NCBI GenBank assembly: GCA_020637445.1
Contig: JACJVZ010000002.1
Coordinates: 124,001-188,000, forward strand
Direction of reading: 5' to 3'
From: Calditrichota bacterium
GTDB lineage: Bacteria; Electryoneota; RPQS01
Length of the DNA stretch: 64,000 bases
The position numbers and the translations under genes were made by a program. Numbering within the stretch: position 1 is the first letter of the stretch; every line of letters starts with the position of its first letter. A model generated the notes under the pieces. The model had not been told where the DNA came from. It ran no database searches and saw nothing but the letters and a program-made list of their open reading frames with translations. This document shows positions 8,755 through 17,671 of the stretch, one piece after another.

Positions 8755-9969
8755 TTATCTCACGAGCATGACTTTGTGAACCGCACGTTGCCCGGCGTTG
8801 TTCAACTCGACGATGTAGTTGCCGCTGGGAAGGGGCACTCCTTGCGCGTTGACGGCGCGCCAGTGCGCGGAATAGGTGCCGGTAGACATAAACGGCGTGT
8901 TCACGAGCGACGCGACGTTTTGTCCGAGCACGTTGAAGACATTGAGATCCACCGCACCGGGGTTGCTGACGACAAATTCAATCGTCGTTTCCGGATTAAA
9001 CGGATTCGGATAGCTGCGAAGCAACGCGGCAGACTTGGGAACCGGAACAATTCGCGGCGTGACGCTGGAGACTTGATCGAGGTAGAGGTCATATGAGATC
9101 GATTCCTCGGGATCGTCGGGATTGGACGCCGTGAAGCGAATCACATAGTCCCCTGTGATCGTCGACGTGTCGACAAATCCCGTTTCGGGATTGATAGCCA
9201 AATTGTACATGTGCACGCTGATCGCCGTATCGTGCGCCATCGGCTCGAAAGATTCGAGAATGTCGACTGTCGCCGAATCGGGCGGATAGCACGTGATGTG
9301 CGTACACACGGAATAGGCACGCAACGGATCGGGAACGTCCACCGCGGAAATCGACAACAACACCTGCAGCGAATCGTTCGTCAGATTGTCGACTGTGCCG
9401 TAGAAGACATATTCAACTTCGTCGCCGCCATTGGCATAGGTCAGCAACGTATCCTGCATGGTGAAGCTGAAGGTCGGCTCATCGAGCGGCAGCCAATCGT
9501 CTACGGCAGATCGAATCGCATTGATGTTCAACTCGTAGGCTCCCGATACGTAGCGGACGATGCCGTCGGGATCGATGACCACTTTGCGGTAGTTGCCGTT
9601 GTTCGCGGTCGAATAGGCCGCACCCTGAACAAGCAGCGGGAACGTCACTCCCGTGGCGGTGCGAAAGGCTTCGACCGCGGCAGGCGAACCATTATAGATA
9701 TCCAAACCGAGCGTCACGACGGGCTGTCCTTCGTAATACGTGTTCACACCTGCTTCCATTTGACCATCCTGGCCACGACAGATCGTTCAGGTGTTTCCGA
9801 AGAACATCAGGACCACGACATTGCCCTGATATTCGCTCAGCGTGTGACTGTTTCCCCAGGAATCGGTCAAGGTAAAATCGGGCGCGGGTTGTCCAACGGT
9901 AAATGCTTGCGCACTTCCGAAGGCCAAGAGCAGCGCACAAATCGGCGCGAGCCAAATTCTGTGCTTCAT
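8755..9969 (-). CDS. Candidate selenoprotein: secreted thioredoxin-fold (UxxC) with T9SS sorting domain; TGA at 9787-9789 read as Sec
   Basis: Seen: an open frame from the ATG at 9969 meets TGA at 9787-9789 and then continues in the same frame for 343 more codons. Joined, this gives a 404-residue protein: a signal peptide (MKHRIWLAPICALLLAFGSAQA), a redoxin/AhpC-TSA domain opening FTVGQPAPDFTLTDSWGNS, and a C-terminal T9SS sorting domain (SYPNPFNPETTIEF). The TGA replaces residue 61 in FFGNT-U-TIC-R, exactly where the first cysteine of a thioredoxin CxxC lies (compare FWATWCPPCR), giving UxxC. A stem-loop with a G-containing loop follows at SECIS distance. Inferred: selenocysteine insertion and thiol/peroxide redox activity in the envelope. 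Alternatives are a nonsense mutation or sequencing error. No sel genes are in the window. A GGAG site precedes the ATG. Confidence 0.75.
9761..9786 (-). promoter_or_regulatory. Candidate bacterial SECIS element
   Basis: Sixteen bases after the in-frame TGA is an apical loop AGGAT closed by a 5-bp stem TGGCC/GGTCA (one G-U pair; 9761-9775 on the minus strand). The loop has a G within its first two positions, and its distance from TGA is at the short end of the 16-37 nt range described for bacterial SECIS elements. Confidence 0.5.
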
Positions 9970-10053
9970 GTTGTGGGTCTCCAAGTTGTTGTATGGCTCG
10001 GTCTGTTCAATTCTATCTAATAAGATAACATCTGACATTCGAGGATGCAAGAG

Positions 10054-11202
10054 TCAGCGGCTTCTTGCCCACTCCAACATTTTGCGGCGGGACACGGTTT
10101 CGCGGCGTTCGATAGCCGCCCGAATCCGACCCACGAGGGCCTCAAGTTCATTGTCTGAAAGCTCCACGCCATCAAGCGAGAGCAGCTTTTTTAAGCCATT
10201 TTTTCCTAAGAACTTACCAAATATTATGCGGTCTTCGAGGGCGGCTTCTCCTCCGACCATTTCGGGGCCAAAAGGCTCAAAAGTCAATGGATCGGCCAGC
10301 ATGGCTTGTTGGTGCATTCCAGCGGCGTGGAGGAAAGCATTCTGACCCACCAGCGCTTTGTTGGGCTGAACCACTACTCCTGAAACCTCACGGACAAGGT
10401 GCGAGGTTTCAATAATGCGGCCCAGTTTGATGTTGGTGGCGAGATTCAAGGAGGATTCATGATATTTCAGGATCATTGCGACCTCTTCAAGCGCGGTATT
10501 GCCGGCTCGTTCGCCGAGGCCGTTGATGGTGCCTTCGACCTGGTCTGCGCCGCCCTCCAGTGCCGCAACCGAATTGGCCGTCGCCAGTCCGAAGTCGTTG
10601 TGGCAATGAATGCCGAGCTTGACTTCTTTGGGGAATTTTGACCTGATCCTCTCGAAGAGTGACTTTATCTCAGCAGGACGACCGCACCCGACGGTATCGG
10701 CGACGACCAATGTGGTCGCACCGGACTGAACGGCAGAATTTAGGGCGGATATTAGGTCAGATTCGGCTGTGCGCGTGGCATCGGTAGCGATGAATTCGAC
10801 ATCATCGAGGTATTTCTTGGCATGAGCTACGGCTGTTGCGATGCTTTCCTCGGCTTGCGGCCGGGTCATGCGAAGTGAAGCCGAAAGGTGCCGATCAGAA
10901 ACCGGCAAGACTATGGAAATTCTTGCTTTGTCGGCAGCTTCGAGGGCCTTGGCGGTGATGTCCACGTCACCGGTCCGGCAGCGGGCAAGCCCTGCGATTA
11001 CCGAGGATTTTACTTCTTGCGCAACTTTGCGAACGGCCTCTTGTTCGGACTCTGAGGCTGCTGGAAAGCCGACTTCGATGATGTCCACTCCCATTTCGGC
11101 TATGGCGCGGGCGAGAGTCAGCTTTTGTTCGACCGAGAAGACAACGAACGGGGTTTGTTCTCCGTCGCGCAGAGTGGTATCGTAAAATTGGATGGTGCGC
11201 AT
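10054..11202 (-). CDS. 2-isopropylmalate/homocitrate synthase family (LeuA-like)
   Basis: 382 residues of the DRE-TIM metallolyase family, which condenses acetyl-CoA with a 2-oxoacid. It opens with FYDTTLRDGEQTP, has the metal-binding HCHNDFGLATANS motif near 200 and the family signature GLGERAGNTALEE near 230. It is shorter than full LeuA (~510) because the C-terminal leucine-binding regulatory domain is absent. It could therefore be a short isopropylmalate synthase, homocitrate synthase or citramalate synthase. No other leucine or lysine genes are nearby. A TTGCAC-N17-TATATT promoter at 11233-11261 drives it, divergent from menF; the candidate selenoprotein follows 84 bp downstream. Confidence 0.87.
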   Translation of the reverse strand: MRTIQFYDTTLRDGEQTPFVVFSVEQKLTLARAIAEMGVDIIEVGFPAASESEQEAVRKVAQEVKSSVIAGLARCRTGDVDITAKALEAADKARISIVLPVSDRHLSASLRMTRPQAEESIATAVAHAKKYLDDVEFIATDATRTAESDLISALNSAVQSGATTLVVADTVGCGRPAEIKSLFERIRSKFPKEVKLGIHCHNDFGLATANSVAALEGGADQVEGTINGLGERAGNTALEEVAMILKYHESSLNLATNIKLGRIIETSHLVREVSGVVVQPNKALVGQNAFLHAAGMHQQAMLADPLTFEPFGPEMVGGEAALEDRIIFGKFLGKNGLKKLLSLDGVELSDNELEALVGRIRAAIERRETVSRRKMLEWARSR

Positions 11203-11232
11203 GAATCTCTTGGAATCAAATTGTAGTTGATG

Positions 11233-11261
11233 AATATACGTGCTCTGGGCTTGGCGTGCAA
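11233..11261 (-). promoter_or_regulatory. Promoter of the LeuA-like gene
   Basis: On the minus strand TTGCAC (11256-11261), 17 bases, TATATT (11233-11238). The predicted start is near 11226, 24 bases before the ATG. Confidence 0.72.
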
Positions 11262-11272
11262 GCCGGTTTCGT

Positions 11273-11301
11273 TTGAAAACTGAGCCCGGAATAGCTATAT
11301 T
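11273..11301 (+). promoter_or_regulatory. Promoter of the menaquinone operon
   Basis: TTGAAA (11273-11278), 17 bases, TATATT (11296-11301). The start would fall at 11306-11310, essentially on the menF ATG at 11309, suggesting a leaderless or very short-leader transcript. Confidence 0.72.
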
Positions 11302-11308
11302 ATGGGTT

Positions 11309-12454
11309 ATGCGATTAATGGACGAATCCCAATTGGAACAGTTTGCGCAGTTGCGGGAACTTGCCCGCTATGCGGTGGCCGACGAAGCGACGCTCTTGAT
11401 GCGCGTGCGCGGCGACTCCTATTCATGGTGCGCAGGGGGCGTGCGTGCGTTCGGGAAGTCGATCAAGGACTTGCTGTCCGAACGTGACGGAAGCTCGGTG
11501 ATTCCGGTCTGTTTCAGATTGGATTTCGATCGCAATGAAACTTTCTATTGGCATCCGGATTGGCTGGTTGAAGCGCGCAACGAACGGCTGCTCTATTTCG
11601 GAACCGTACCACACGGTTCCATCGGCGAAGAAATTGAATTCAATCCGGATGAAACGGAAGCGATTGAATCGGAAAGTCATACTCCCGGTCAATGGACAGC
11701 GGCAGTGCAGCGCATTCAAGCGGAGATTCGCGAGCAGAAACTTCAGAAAGCCGTGCTCAGCAGGCAAATGAGTCTATATAATCCGCAGCCGTGGCAGGTT
11801 GACCTCGTGCTGGCTAAACTGCTGCACCAGTCGACGGGAACGTCCGTTTTCGCTCATCAGCTTTACGACAACAAAGTTTGGATCGGCGCAACACCGGAAA
11901 TTTTGTTTCAGCGTGAGGGTCGTCAAGTAACGGTCGACAGTCTGGCGGGAACACGGCAGACTCTGCTCGACGATACGGCATTTTCGAACAAAGACCACGT
12001 CGAGCAGAAAGTCGTCACGGATTTTTTATGCGAGACGCTTTCGCCTTTGTGTTCGCACGTTTCGGTTTCACCGTTGACCGTTCGCCGCGCGGATGATCTG
12101 GAACATGTTTACAGTCAAGTGCAGGGAGTGCTGCGGGACGGCGTAAACGACGACGACGTGCTCGAAGCGCTGCATCCGACTCCGGCCGTGTGCGGCTCTC
12201 CGCGAAACGAGGCCGCACTGTTATTGAACGAACTTGAACCTGCTCCGCGTGATCTTTATGGCGGAGTTTTGGGATTCACAAACGGACATCAAACGACGGC
12301 GGTCGTCGTGCTGCGCTGCGCACAAGTGCAAACGAGAACGGCACGGCTGTTCGGCGGAGCGGGAATCGTGCTCGATTCGGATCCGGAAATGGAATATTCC
12401 GAATGCGGTTGGAAGATGGAAGTTATGCAGCGCGCACTGACGGATTTGATATGA
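11309..12454 (+). CDS. menF: Isochorismate synthase (menaquinone-specific)
   Basis: Converts chorismate to isochorismate, the first committed step of menaquinone synthesis. 381 residues with the chorismate-binding fold. Visible motifs are WIGATPEILFQREG, DSLAGTRQTLLDD, LHPTPAVCGSPRNEA, EPAPRDLYGGVLGF and the C-terminal RLFGGAGIVLDSDPEMEYSE. Related anthranilate and aminodeoxychorismate synthases share the fold, but the following menD settles the assignment. The start is taken at ATG 11309 (a second ATG lies at 11318); no ribosome site is seen and the promoter's -10 box ends only 7 bp before it. The stop overlaps the menD start (ATGA). First gene of the men operon. Confidence 0.92.
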   Translation: MRLMDESQLEQFAQLRELARYAVADEATLLMRVRGDSYSWCAGGVRAFGKSIKDLLSERDGSSVIPVCFRLDFDRNETFYWHPDWLVEARNERLLYFGTVPHGSIGEEIEFNPDETEAIESESHTPGQWTAAVQRIQAEIREQKLQKAVLSRQMSLYNPQPWQVDLVLAKLLHQSTGTSVFAHQLYDNKVWIGATPEILFQREGRQVTVDSLAGTRQTLLDDTAFSNKDHVEQKVVTDFLCETLSPLCSHVSVSPLTVRRADDLEHVYSQVQGVLRDGVNDDDVLEALHPTPAVCGSPRNEAALLLNELEPAPRDLYGGVLGFTNGHQTTAVVVLRCAQVQTRTARLFGGAGIVLDSDPEMEYSECGWKMEVMQRALTDLI

Positions 12455-14160
12455 ACGCAATGAACCCAAACTATTTGCAGGCTGAGTTGCTGTGGATGCA
12501 GATTCGCGCGGCCGGGGTCGAGCACGTCGTGATTTCACCCGGTTCGCGTTCGACGCCGCTTGCGAGAACGGCTCATTCGTCGGAGCTATTCACGACTCAC
12601 GTTGTTATTGACGAACGCTCAGCGGCGTTTTTCGCTTTGGGTTTGGCGAAGGGAAATCACAAACCCGTTGCGCTGGTGTGCACGTCGGGTTCCGCCGCTG
12701 CGCACTACTATCCCGCGATCATCGAAGCGGCACAAAGCGGCGTACCACTTGTGATTTTATCGGCGGACCGACCGCAGCGGCTGCGCAACAAGGGTGCAAT
12801 GCAGACGATTGATCAAACTGCATTGTTCGGAAAGTATGCGCGAATGAGTTTGGATTTACCGGAACCCAAAGCCGACGCGAGTGTACTGCGTGAAACTCTG
12901 TCTTGGGTAAAACGCGCTCTGCACGTGATGGTTTCCGCTCCGCAAGGGCCGGTTCAAATAAATGTGCCGATGGATGAACCTCTCGCTCCACTCGAGCTTG
13001 AGGCGAGTCATTGCTCGGCTTTGCTGATTGAACTCAAATCCGAAATCGAGGAAATTGAACCAAGCGCGCAAGCCGTGTGCGACGTCGGCGCAAACGTGAA
13101 GCATTTGGTTGAGTCATGCTATTGCGGATTGATCGTTTGCGGTCCGGACGCCGCTCGCACGCCGCCGGAACGAATTGCCATTCACGAACTCGCACGAAAT
13201 TTGGGTTGGCCGCTGTTAGCTGACGCGGCTTCGGGATTGAGATTTTCGGGCGAACCGAACATGCCGTACTACGATATTTTCTTGCGGCACGAATCACTTG
13301 CGCACATCGCGCCGGACCTCGTGCTGGAGTTTGGCATGACGCCAACCAGCAAGACGCTGTCTCAGTATTTGAACCGCCACCATTCCAAAACAATCCGCGT
13401 TCAACGGGACCGTTTGCCGCGCGATCCGGATGAACGCGCGAACGAGACGATTGTCACCGACGTCGCGAAATATGTAAATGATTTGCGTGGGATGGTGAAG
13501 GTGTCTCGCGATTCGCTTTTGCTCGATCCGTTTTGGAAAGCGGTCGGCGTGGTGCGATCGCTTCTGGCTAAATTTCACATTCCGCGGGAGAGCGAATTGG
13601 CTTTCGTACGCGCGGCTCTCGACGGAATGCCGGATCATTCGAACCTCGTGCTCGCATCCAGCATGGCGATTCGCTACGCCGACATGATCGCGGCGCCCGC
13701 CGGAAAAAACATTCACGCGTACGCGCAGCGCGGAACGAACGGAATTGACGGTGTGATTTCGCACGCAGTCGGCATCGCGGAGTGCAGCGGACGACAGACG
13801 CTGTTGGTTTGCGGCGATCTTGCTTTTTGGCATGACTTGCAAGGAGTGCGGCTGGCGCGGGACTGCGACTTGCTGACGATTCTGCTGCTCAACAACAATG
13901 GCGGCGGGATTTTCAACTTTCTTCCTGTTGCGGAACATAAAGATTCTTTCGAGGAGCTTCACGGTACGCCGTTGAACGTGAAGCTCGGCGAGACCGCGCG
14001 GGAAATGGGCATGGCGTGCTACTCCTTGAAGACTGTAGACGAATGCCGCGAGCATTTTGAAAAGATGCTGCCGTGCATCTATGAAGTCGAAACAGGCCGC
14101 ACGGAAAATTCCGCGGCGCATCGATACTTTGTCGACAGTTTGCTGCGCGAGTTCGATTGA
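12451..14160 (+). CDS. menD: SEPHCHC synthase (2-succinyl-5-enolpyruvyl-6-hydroxy-3-cyclohexene-1-carboxylate synthase)
   Basis: ThDP-dependent enzyme that joins 2-oxoglutarate-derived succinic semialdehyde to isochorismate. 569 residues, typical. N-terminal HVVISPGSRSTPLA and DERSAAFFALGLAKG are MenD hallmarks; VLSADRP (as ILSADRPQRLR) follows. The ThDP/Mg site is in GDLAFWHDLQGVR and NNNGGGIFNFLP near residues 450-490. The start ATG at 12451 overlaps the menF stop by 4 bp; an upstream in-frame start at 12403 would add residues from inside menF and is not chosen. Confidence 0.95.
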   Translation: MNAMNPNYLQAELLWMQIRAAGVEHVVISPGSRSTPLARTAHSSELFTTHVVIDERSAAFFALGLAKGNHKPVALVCTSGSAAAHYYPAIIEAAQSGVPLVILSADRPQRLRNKGAMQTIDQTALFGKYARMSLDLPEPKADASVLRETLSWVKRALHVMVSAPQGPVQINVPMDEPLAPLELEASHCSALLIELKSEIEEIEPSAQAVCDVGANVKHLVESCYCGLIVCGPDAARTPPERIAIHELARNLGWPLLADAASGLRFSGEPNMPYYDIFLRHESLAHIAPDLVLEFGMTPTSKTLSQYLNRHHSKTIRVQRDRLPRDPDERANETIVTDVAKYVNDLRGMVKVSRDSLLLDPFWKAVGVVRSLLAKFHIPRESELAFVRAALDGMPDHSNLVLASSMAIRYADMIAAPAGKNIHAYAQRGTNGIDGVISHAVGIAECSGRQTLLVCGDLAFWHDLQGVRLARDCDLLTILLLNNNGGGIFNFLPVAEHKDSFEELHGTPLNVKLGETAREMGMACYSLKTVDECREHFEKMLPCIYEVETGRTENSAAHRYFVDSLLREFD

Positions 14161-14996
14161 TGCTGATTCAGTCCTCCGACATCGTTTGGCATGCTCGATC
14201 GGACGGAGATGAAAATGCGCCGCCGCTTGTGCTGCTGCACGGGTTTGCGCAGTCACTGCATAGTTTTGCGCCGATTGAGACGGAGCTTTCCAAAAGATTT
14301 CGCGTATTGAGAGTCGACCTACCATTTCACGGACAGACTTTTGTTGAGAAGCACGTAGAGCTGGACTGGCCCAAGCTGTGCGCGAATTTGCATCAGGCGA
14401 TTGCGAAGCTGGAGCTGCGGCCCGCGCATTGGTTTGGCTATAGCCAAGGCGGACGAGTTGCTTTGATGTGTGCGCTGGCGTCACCGGGGCGAGTCAAGAG
14501 TCTTGCGCTGTTGGGTGCGAGTCCGGGATATGCGAATGAAGCGGAACGTGAGTTGCGACGTCAGAGTGACAAGCTGCTCGGCGACAATATCGTCGGACGC
14601 GGCATGGAGTGGTTTGCATCCTATTGGGAAGCTCTGCCGATTTTTGCAACGCAGAAACTTCTGCCGGAAGAAGCCCGACGTTTGATTCGCAGTGAACGTA
14701 TGGCCAGCACGCCGCAAGGACTCCGACTCGCGCTGCTCACCTATGGCACGGGTACGATGCCGGATTGCAGCGGCGAGCTTTCCGCGTGGACGAAGCCGCT
14801 GTTTCTTGCGGCGGGTGAATTGGACAAGAAGTTCGTCGAGTCAAATGCGCGACTCGCAAAGGCGTCACGTTCCGAGCTGCTGCGCCAACACGTCGTGCGC
14901 GGCGCGGGACACGCGGCGCATCTCGAACAGCCCGCCGAGTTCGCAAAATTGCTAATTGAGTTTTACAAATCACAAAGAGACCTTTCGCATGAGTAA
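14160..14996 (+). CDS. menH: SHCHC synthase-type alpha/beta hydrolase
   Basis: Eliminates pyruvate from SEPHCHC to give SHCHC. 278-residue alpha/beta hydrolase. The nucleophile elbow is WFGYSQGGRVAL near residue 95, the oxyanion region LVLLHGFAQS is near 22, and the catalytic histidine is in GAGHAAHLEQP near 255. Annotation rests on both motifs and position between menD and menB. The start ATG (14160) shares one base with the menD TGA; a TTG one codon earlier is less likely. The 3' end overlaps menB by 8 bp. Confidence 0.9.
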   Translation: MLIQSSDIVWHARSDGDENAPPLVLLHGFAQSLHSFAPIETELSKRFRVLRVDLPFHGQTFVEKHVELDWPKLCANLHQAIAKLELRPAHWFGYSQGGRVALMCALASPGRVKSLALLGASPGYANEAERELRRQSDKLLGDNIVGRGMEWFASYWEALPIFATQKLLPEEARRLIRSERMASTPQGLRLALLTYGTGTMPDCSGELSAWTKPLFLAAGELDKKFVESNARLAKASRSELLRQHVVRGAGHAAHLEQPAEFAKLLIEFYKSQRDLSHE

Positions 14997-15810
14997 ATTT
15001 CCGTGGCAGTCCGCCGGAGAATATTCTGACATTTTATACGAAAAGTGGAACGGTATTGCCAAGATTACGATTAACCGTCCCGAGGTACGAAACGCATTTC
15101 GTCCGCAGACGCTGTTTGACTTGCAGCACGCGTTTCTCGACGCACGCGAAGACGAAAACATCGGCGCAATTGTTCTGACCGGAGCGGGAGATCTTGCGTT
15201 TTGCTCGGGCGGCGACCAGCGGATTCGCGGCGATCAAGGTTACGTCGGAGCAGATAAAGTTCCGCGCTTGAACGTACTCGATTTGCAAAAGCAGATTCGT
15301 TCGCTGCCCAAACCGGTTGTCGCGATGGTCGCGGGCTATGCGATTGGCGGGGGGCATGTGCTGCACGTCGTGTGCGATTTGACGATTGCCGCGGACAACG
15401 CGCGTTTTGGTCAAACTGGGCCGCGTGTGGGATCGTTTGACGGAGGATTCGGAGCGGGTTATCTGGCGCGAATCGTCGGCCACAAAAAGGCGAAGGAGAT
15501 TTGGTTTTTGTGCAGGCAGTACGATGCGCAGCAGGCGCTCGAGATGGGACTTGTGAATACCGTCGTACCGCTTGACAAACTTGAAGAAGAAACCGTTGCG
15601 TGGTGTCAAGAAATGCTTAAGATGTCTCCGATGGCGCTGCGCTGTTTGAAAGCTGCATTTAATGCCGAAACCGACGGCGAAGCAGGCATACAGGAGCTTG
15701 CGGGAAATGCGACGCTGCTTTACTACATGAGCGAAGAAGCGCAAGAAGGCCGCAACGCGTACAAGGAAAAACGCAAACCGGATTTTTCGAAATTTAAGAG
15801 GCTGCCGTAG
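14989..15810 (+). CDS. menB: 1,4-dihydroxy-2-naphthoyl-CoA synthase
   Basis: Crotonase-family Dieckmann cyclase making DHNA-CoA from O-succinylbenzoyl-CoA. 273 residues. Diagnostic MenB elements are FCSGGDQRIRG near 75, MVAGYAIGGGHVLHVVCDL near 110, and GPRVGSFDGGFGAGYLARI near 145 including the catalytic Asp/Gly region. The start ATG 14989 gives MSKFPWQSAG; an earlier in-frame start would lie within menH. Translationally coupled to menH by an 8-bp overlap; menA starts 5 bp after its stop. Confidence 0.96.
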   Translation: MSKFPWQSAGEYSDILYEKWNGIAKITINRPEVRNAFRPQTLFDLQHAFLDAREDENIGAIVLTGAGDLAFCSGGDQRIRGDQGYVGADKVPRLNVLDLQKQIRSLPKPVVAMVAGYAIGGGHVLHVVCDLTIAADNARFGQTGPRVGSFDGGFGAGYLARIVGHKKAKEIWFLCRQYDAQQALEMGLVNTVVPLDKLEEETVAWCQEMLKMSPMALRCLKAAFNAETDGEAGIQELAGNATLLYYMSEEAQEGRNAYKEKRKPDFSKFKRLP

Positions 15811-15815
15811 CTCGC

Positions 15816-16685
15816 ATGAGCGCACTTTCCGCATGGATTCTCGCTTCACGACCGAAAACACTGGTGGCGGCGCTGCTGCCTGTGATTATCGGCTGTGCGT
15901 ACGCGTATTCCAAATCGGGTTTTGATTGGTTTACGGCGACCCTAATATTGCTCTCGGCGACGTGCATTCAGATCGGTACAAACCTCGCTAACGATTACAG
16001 CGATTACAAAAAAGGTGCGGACACGCACGAGCGGCTCGGCCCGACGCGCGTGACGCAAGCGGGGTTGCTGCGTCCTAAAGTCGTGCTTGCGGGAACGATT
16101 GTTTCGTTTGCTTTGGCCGTGCTTTTGGCCGTTCCACTTATCGTGCGCGGAGGTTGGCCGATACTCGCAATTGGAGCGACGGGAATTTTGTTCGGATGGA
16201 TGTACACGGGCGGGCCGTATCCCCTCGGATATAACGGACTGGCGGAATTTTTCGTGTTGTTGTACTTCGGCGTGTTGGCCGTCGCGGGCACGGTTTACTT
16301 GTTTATTCTGGAATGGCCGAATGACGCGCTGGTGTTGGGTCTGATTCCCGGGATTCTTGCGTGCGGGTTGTTGGCCGTGAATAACGTGCGTGACGAGCAC
16401 ACGGATCGAAAAGCGGGAAAACGCACGCCGGTCGTGCGGTTCGGGCGAGAGTTCGGCAAAGTCGAATTCGCGCTCAGCGTTTTTCTGCCGTATTTGATTG
16501 TGGCGTGGATGAGTTTACCTTTGTGGTCTAAGCTGCTGCCGATGTTCGCGATTGTGTTGGCGTTCGGGCCGGTTCAGGTTGTGTGGAACAAAACCGACGG
16601 GCCGTCCCTGAATAGAGCGCTTGCCGGAACGGCACGGCATATGCTTGTTTTTGGAGTTTTATTGTCCATCGGACTCGTGCTGTGA
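15816..16685 (+). CDS. menA: 1,4-dihydroxy-2-naphthoate prenyltransferase
   Basis: Integral-membrane UbiA-family enzyme attaching the polyprenyl tail to DHNA. 289 residues with about eight to nine hydrophobic helices. The first aspartate-rich motif is NLANDYSDYKKGADT near residue 60 and the second is NNVRDEHTDRKAGKRT near 190, both for Mg-pyrophosphate binding. The start ATG 15816 gives MSALSAWILASRPKTL, the standard MenA beginning. The stop overlaps the GTG start of menC. Confidence 0.94.
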   Translation: MSALSAWILASRPKTLVAALLPVIIGCAYAYSKSGFDWFTATLILLSATCIQIGTNLANDYSDYKKGADTHERLGPTRVTQAGLLRPKVVLAGTIVSFALAVLLAVPLIVRGGWPILAIGATGILFGWMYTGGPYPLGYNGLAEFFVLLYFGVLAVAGTVYLFILEWPNDALVLGLIPGILACGLLAVNNVRDEHTDRKAGKRTPVVRFGREFGKVEFALSVFLPYLIVAWMSLPLWSKLLPMFAIVLAFGPVQVVWNKTDGPSLNRALAGTARHMLVFGVLLSIGLVL

Positions 16686-17671
16686 GCGAAATTCTCCACA
16701 CTCCCATTTCCGTTGATTTGCGCGAGCCTTTAGTCACCGCGCATGCGACGATATTTCGCCGGCGCGGATTTCTTTTGGGAATACGGCACAACGGTAAGAA
16801 GTACGTGTCCGAAGTGACGCTTTTGCCGGAATTCGGGACGGAACACTTTGAACACGCGGAACGGATTCTCGAAGGTGAATCAATGATGCTTCTGTCCGCA
16901 CCCGCGTGCGTATTCGGGCTTGATATGCTGCACCGCGCGATGGAGCAGAGAGACGACAAAGAGCTGCGCGTGCCCATCACAAAACTTCTGCCGTCCGGAT
17001 CGAACAAAGAGATTATCACGGCCGCGCGGCAAGCAGCACTTGAAAGTTTCGACACGGTGAAACTCAAAGTCGGTTTTCGAAAACTCGAAGAAGACATTGC
17101 ACTGGTCAATACGCTGGCGCTTGAGCTCCCCGAGCTTGTGATCAGACTCGACGCAAACATGGGCTGGTCACCCGACGACGTGATCGCGTTCGCGAAAGAA
17201 CTTCCCCGGGAAGCCGTCGAATGGATCGAAGATCCTTGCCGTGTGTCGATGGAGCTTTGGCATGCGTTGCAGGAAGAAGTCGGTATTCCCTTCGCTTGCG
17301 ACGAAGCATTCGGCGAAAAGGAAATTCTGGAGCATGAAGGCGATCCGGGATTTAAGGCATTGGTGATCAAACCCGCTCGAATGGGACCGCTTACCGAACG
17401 CAAGCCGTTGTTGGAGAAAATGCGCAAATACGAAATTCCCGTGATCATGTCATCGATGTTCGATACGAGCGTGGGGCTGGCGCACCTCGCTCATCTCGCG
17501 TCACATTGGAGCAGTCTTGAAATTGCGCAGGGACTTGGTACTTTGCATATGCTGAAGACAGATACTCTTGAACCCGGGCTTGCAGTCGAGGCGGGGCACC
17601 TGGTCGTGCCGCCGCTTGCCGAACTTGCGGACAAGCTCATGCCCGACTACACGCGCGCGCTCGACTTATGA
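16682..17671 (+). CDS. menC: o-Succinylbenzoate synthase
   Basis: Enolase-superfamily dehydratase converting SHCHC to o-succinylbenzoate. 329 residues. The catalytic KxK is in TVKLKVGF near 125; metal ligands lie in IRLDANMGW (Asp), WIEDPC (Glu) and CDEAFG (Asp); the second catalytic lysine is in LVIKPARMG near 230. The GTG start overlaps the menA TGA by 3 bp. The gene lies after menA rather than next to menH, but within the same coupled operon. Confidence 0.93.
   Translation: MSEILHTPISVDLREPLVTAHATIFRRRGFLLGIRHNGKKYVSEVTLLPEFGTEHFEHAERILEGESMMLLSAPACVFGLDMLHRAMEQRDDKELRVPITKLLPSGSNKEIITAARQAALESFDTVKLKVGFRKLEEDIALVNTLALELPELVIRLDANMGWSPDDVIAFAKELPREAVEWIEDPCRVSMELWHALQEEVGIPFACDEAFGEKEILEHEGDPGFKALVIKPARMGPLTERKPLLEKMRKYEIPVIMSSMFDTSVGLAHLAHLASHWSSLEIAQGLGTLHMLKTDTLEPGLAVEAGHLVVPPLAELADKLMPDYTRALDL

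Noticed and set aside
8755..10050. Two separate genes (9787-10050 and 8755-9759) or a pseudogene broken by a stop
   Set aside because: They are in the same frame, separated only by one TGA at an active-site Cys position, and together give a complete redoxin plus sorting domain; the selenoprotein reading is more economical.
15034..15861. 275-codon minus-strand frame opposite menB
   Set aside because: Shadow of menB; it lacks family motifs and lies antisense to a clear gene.
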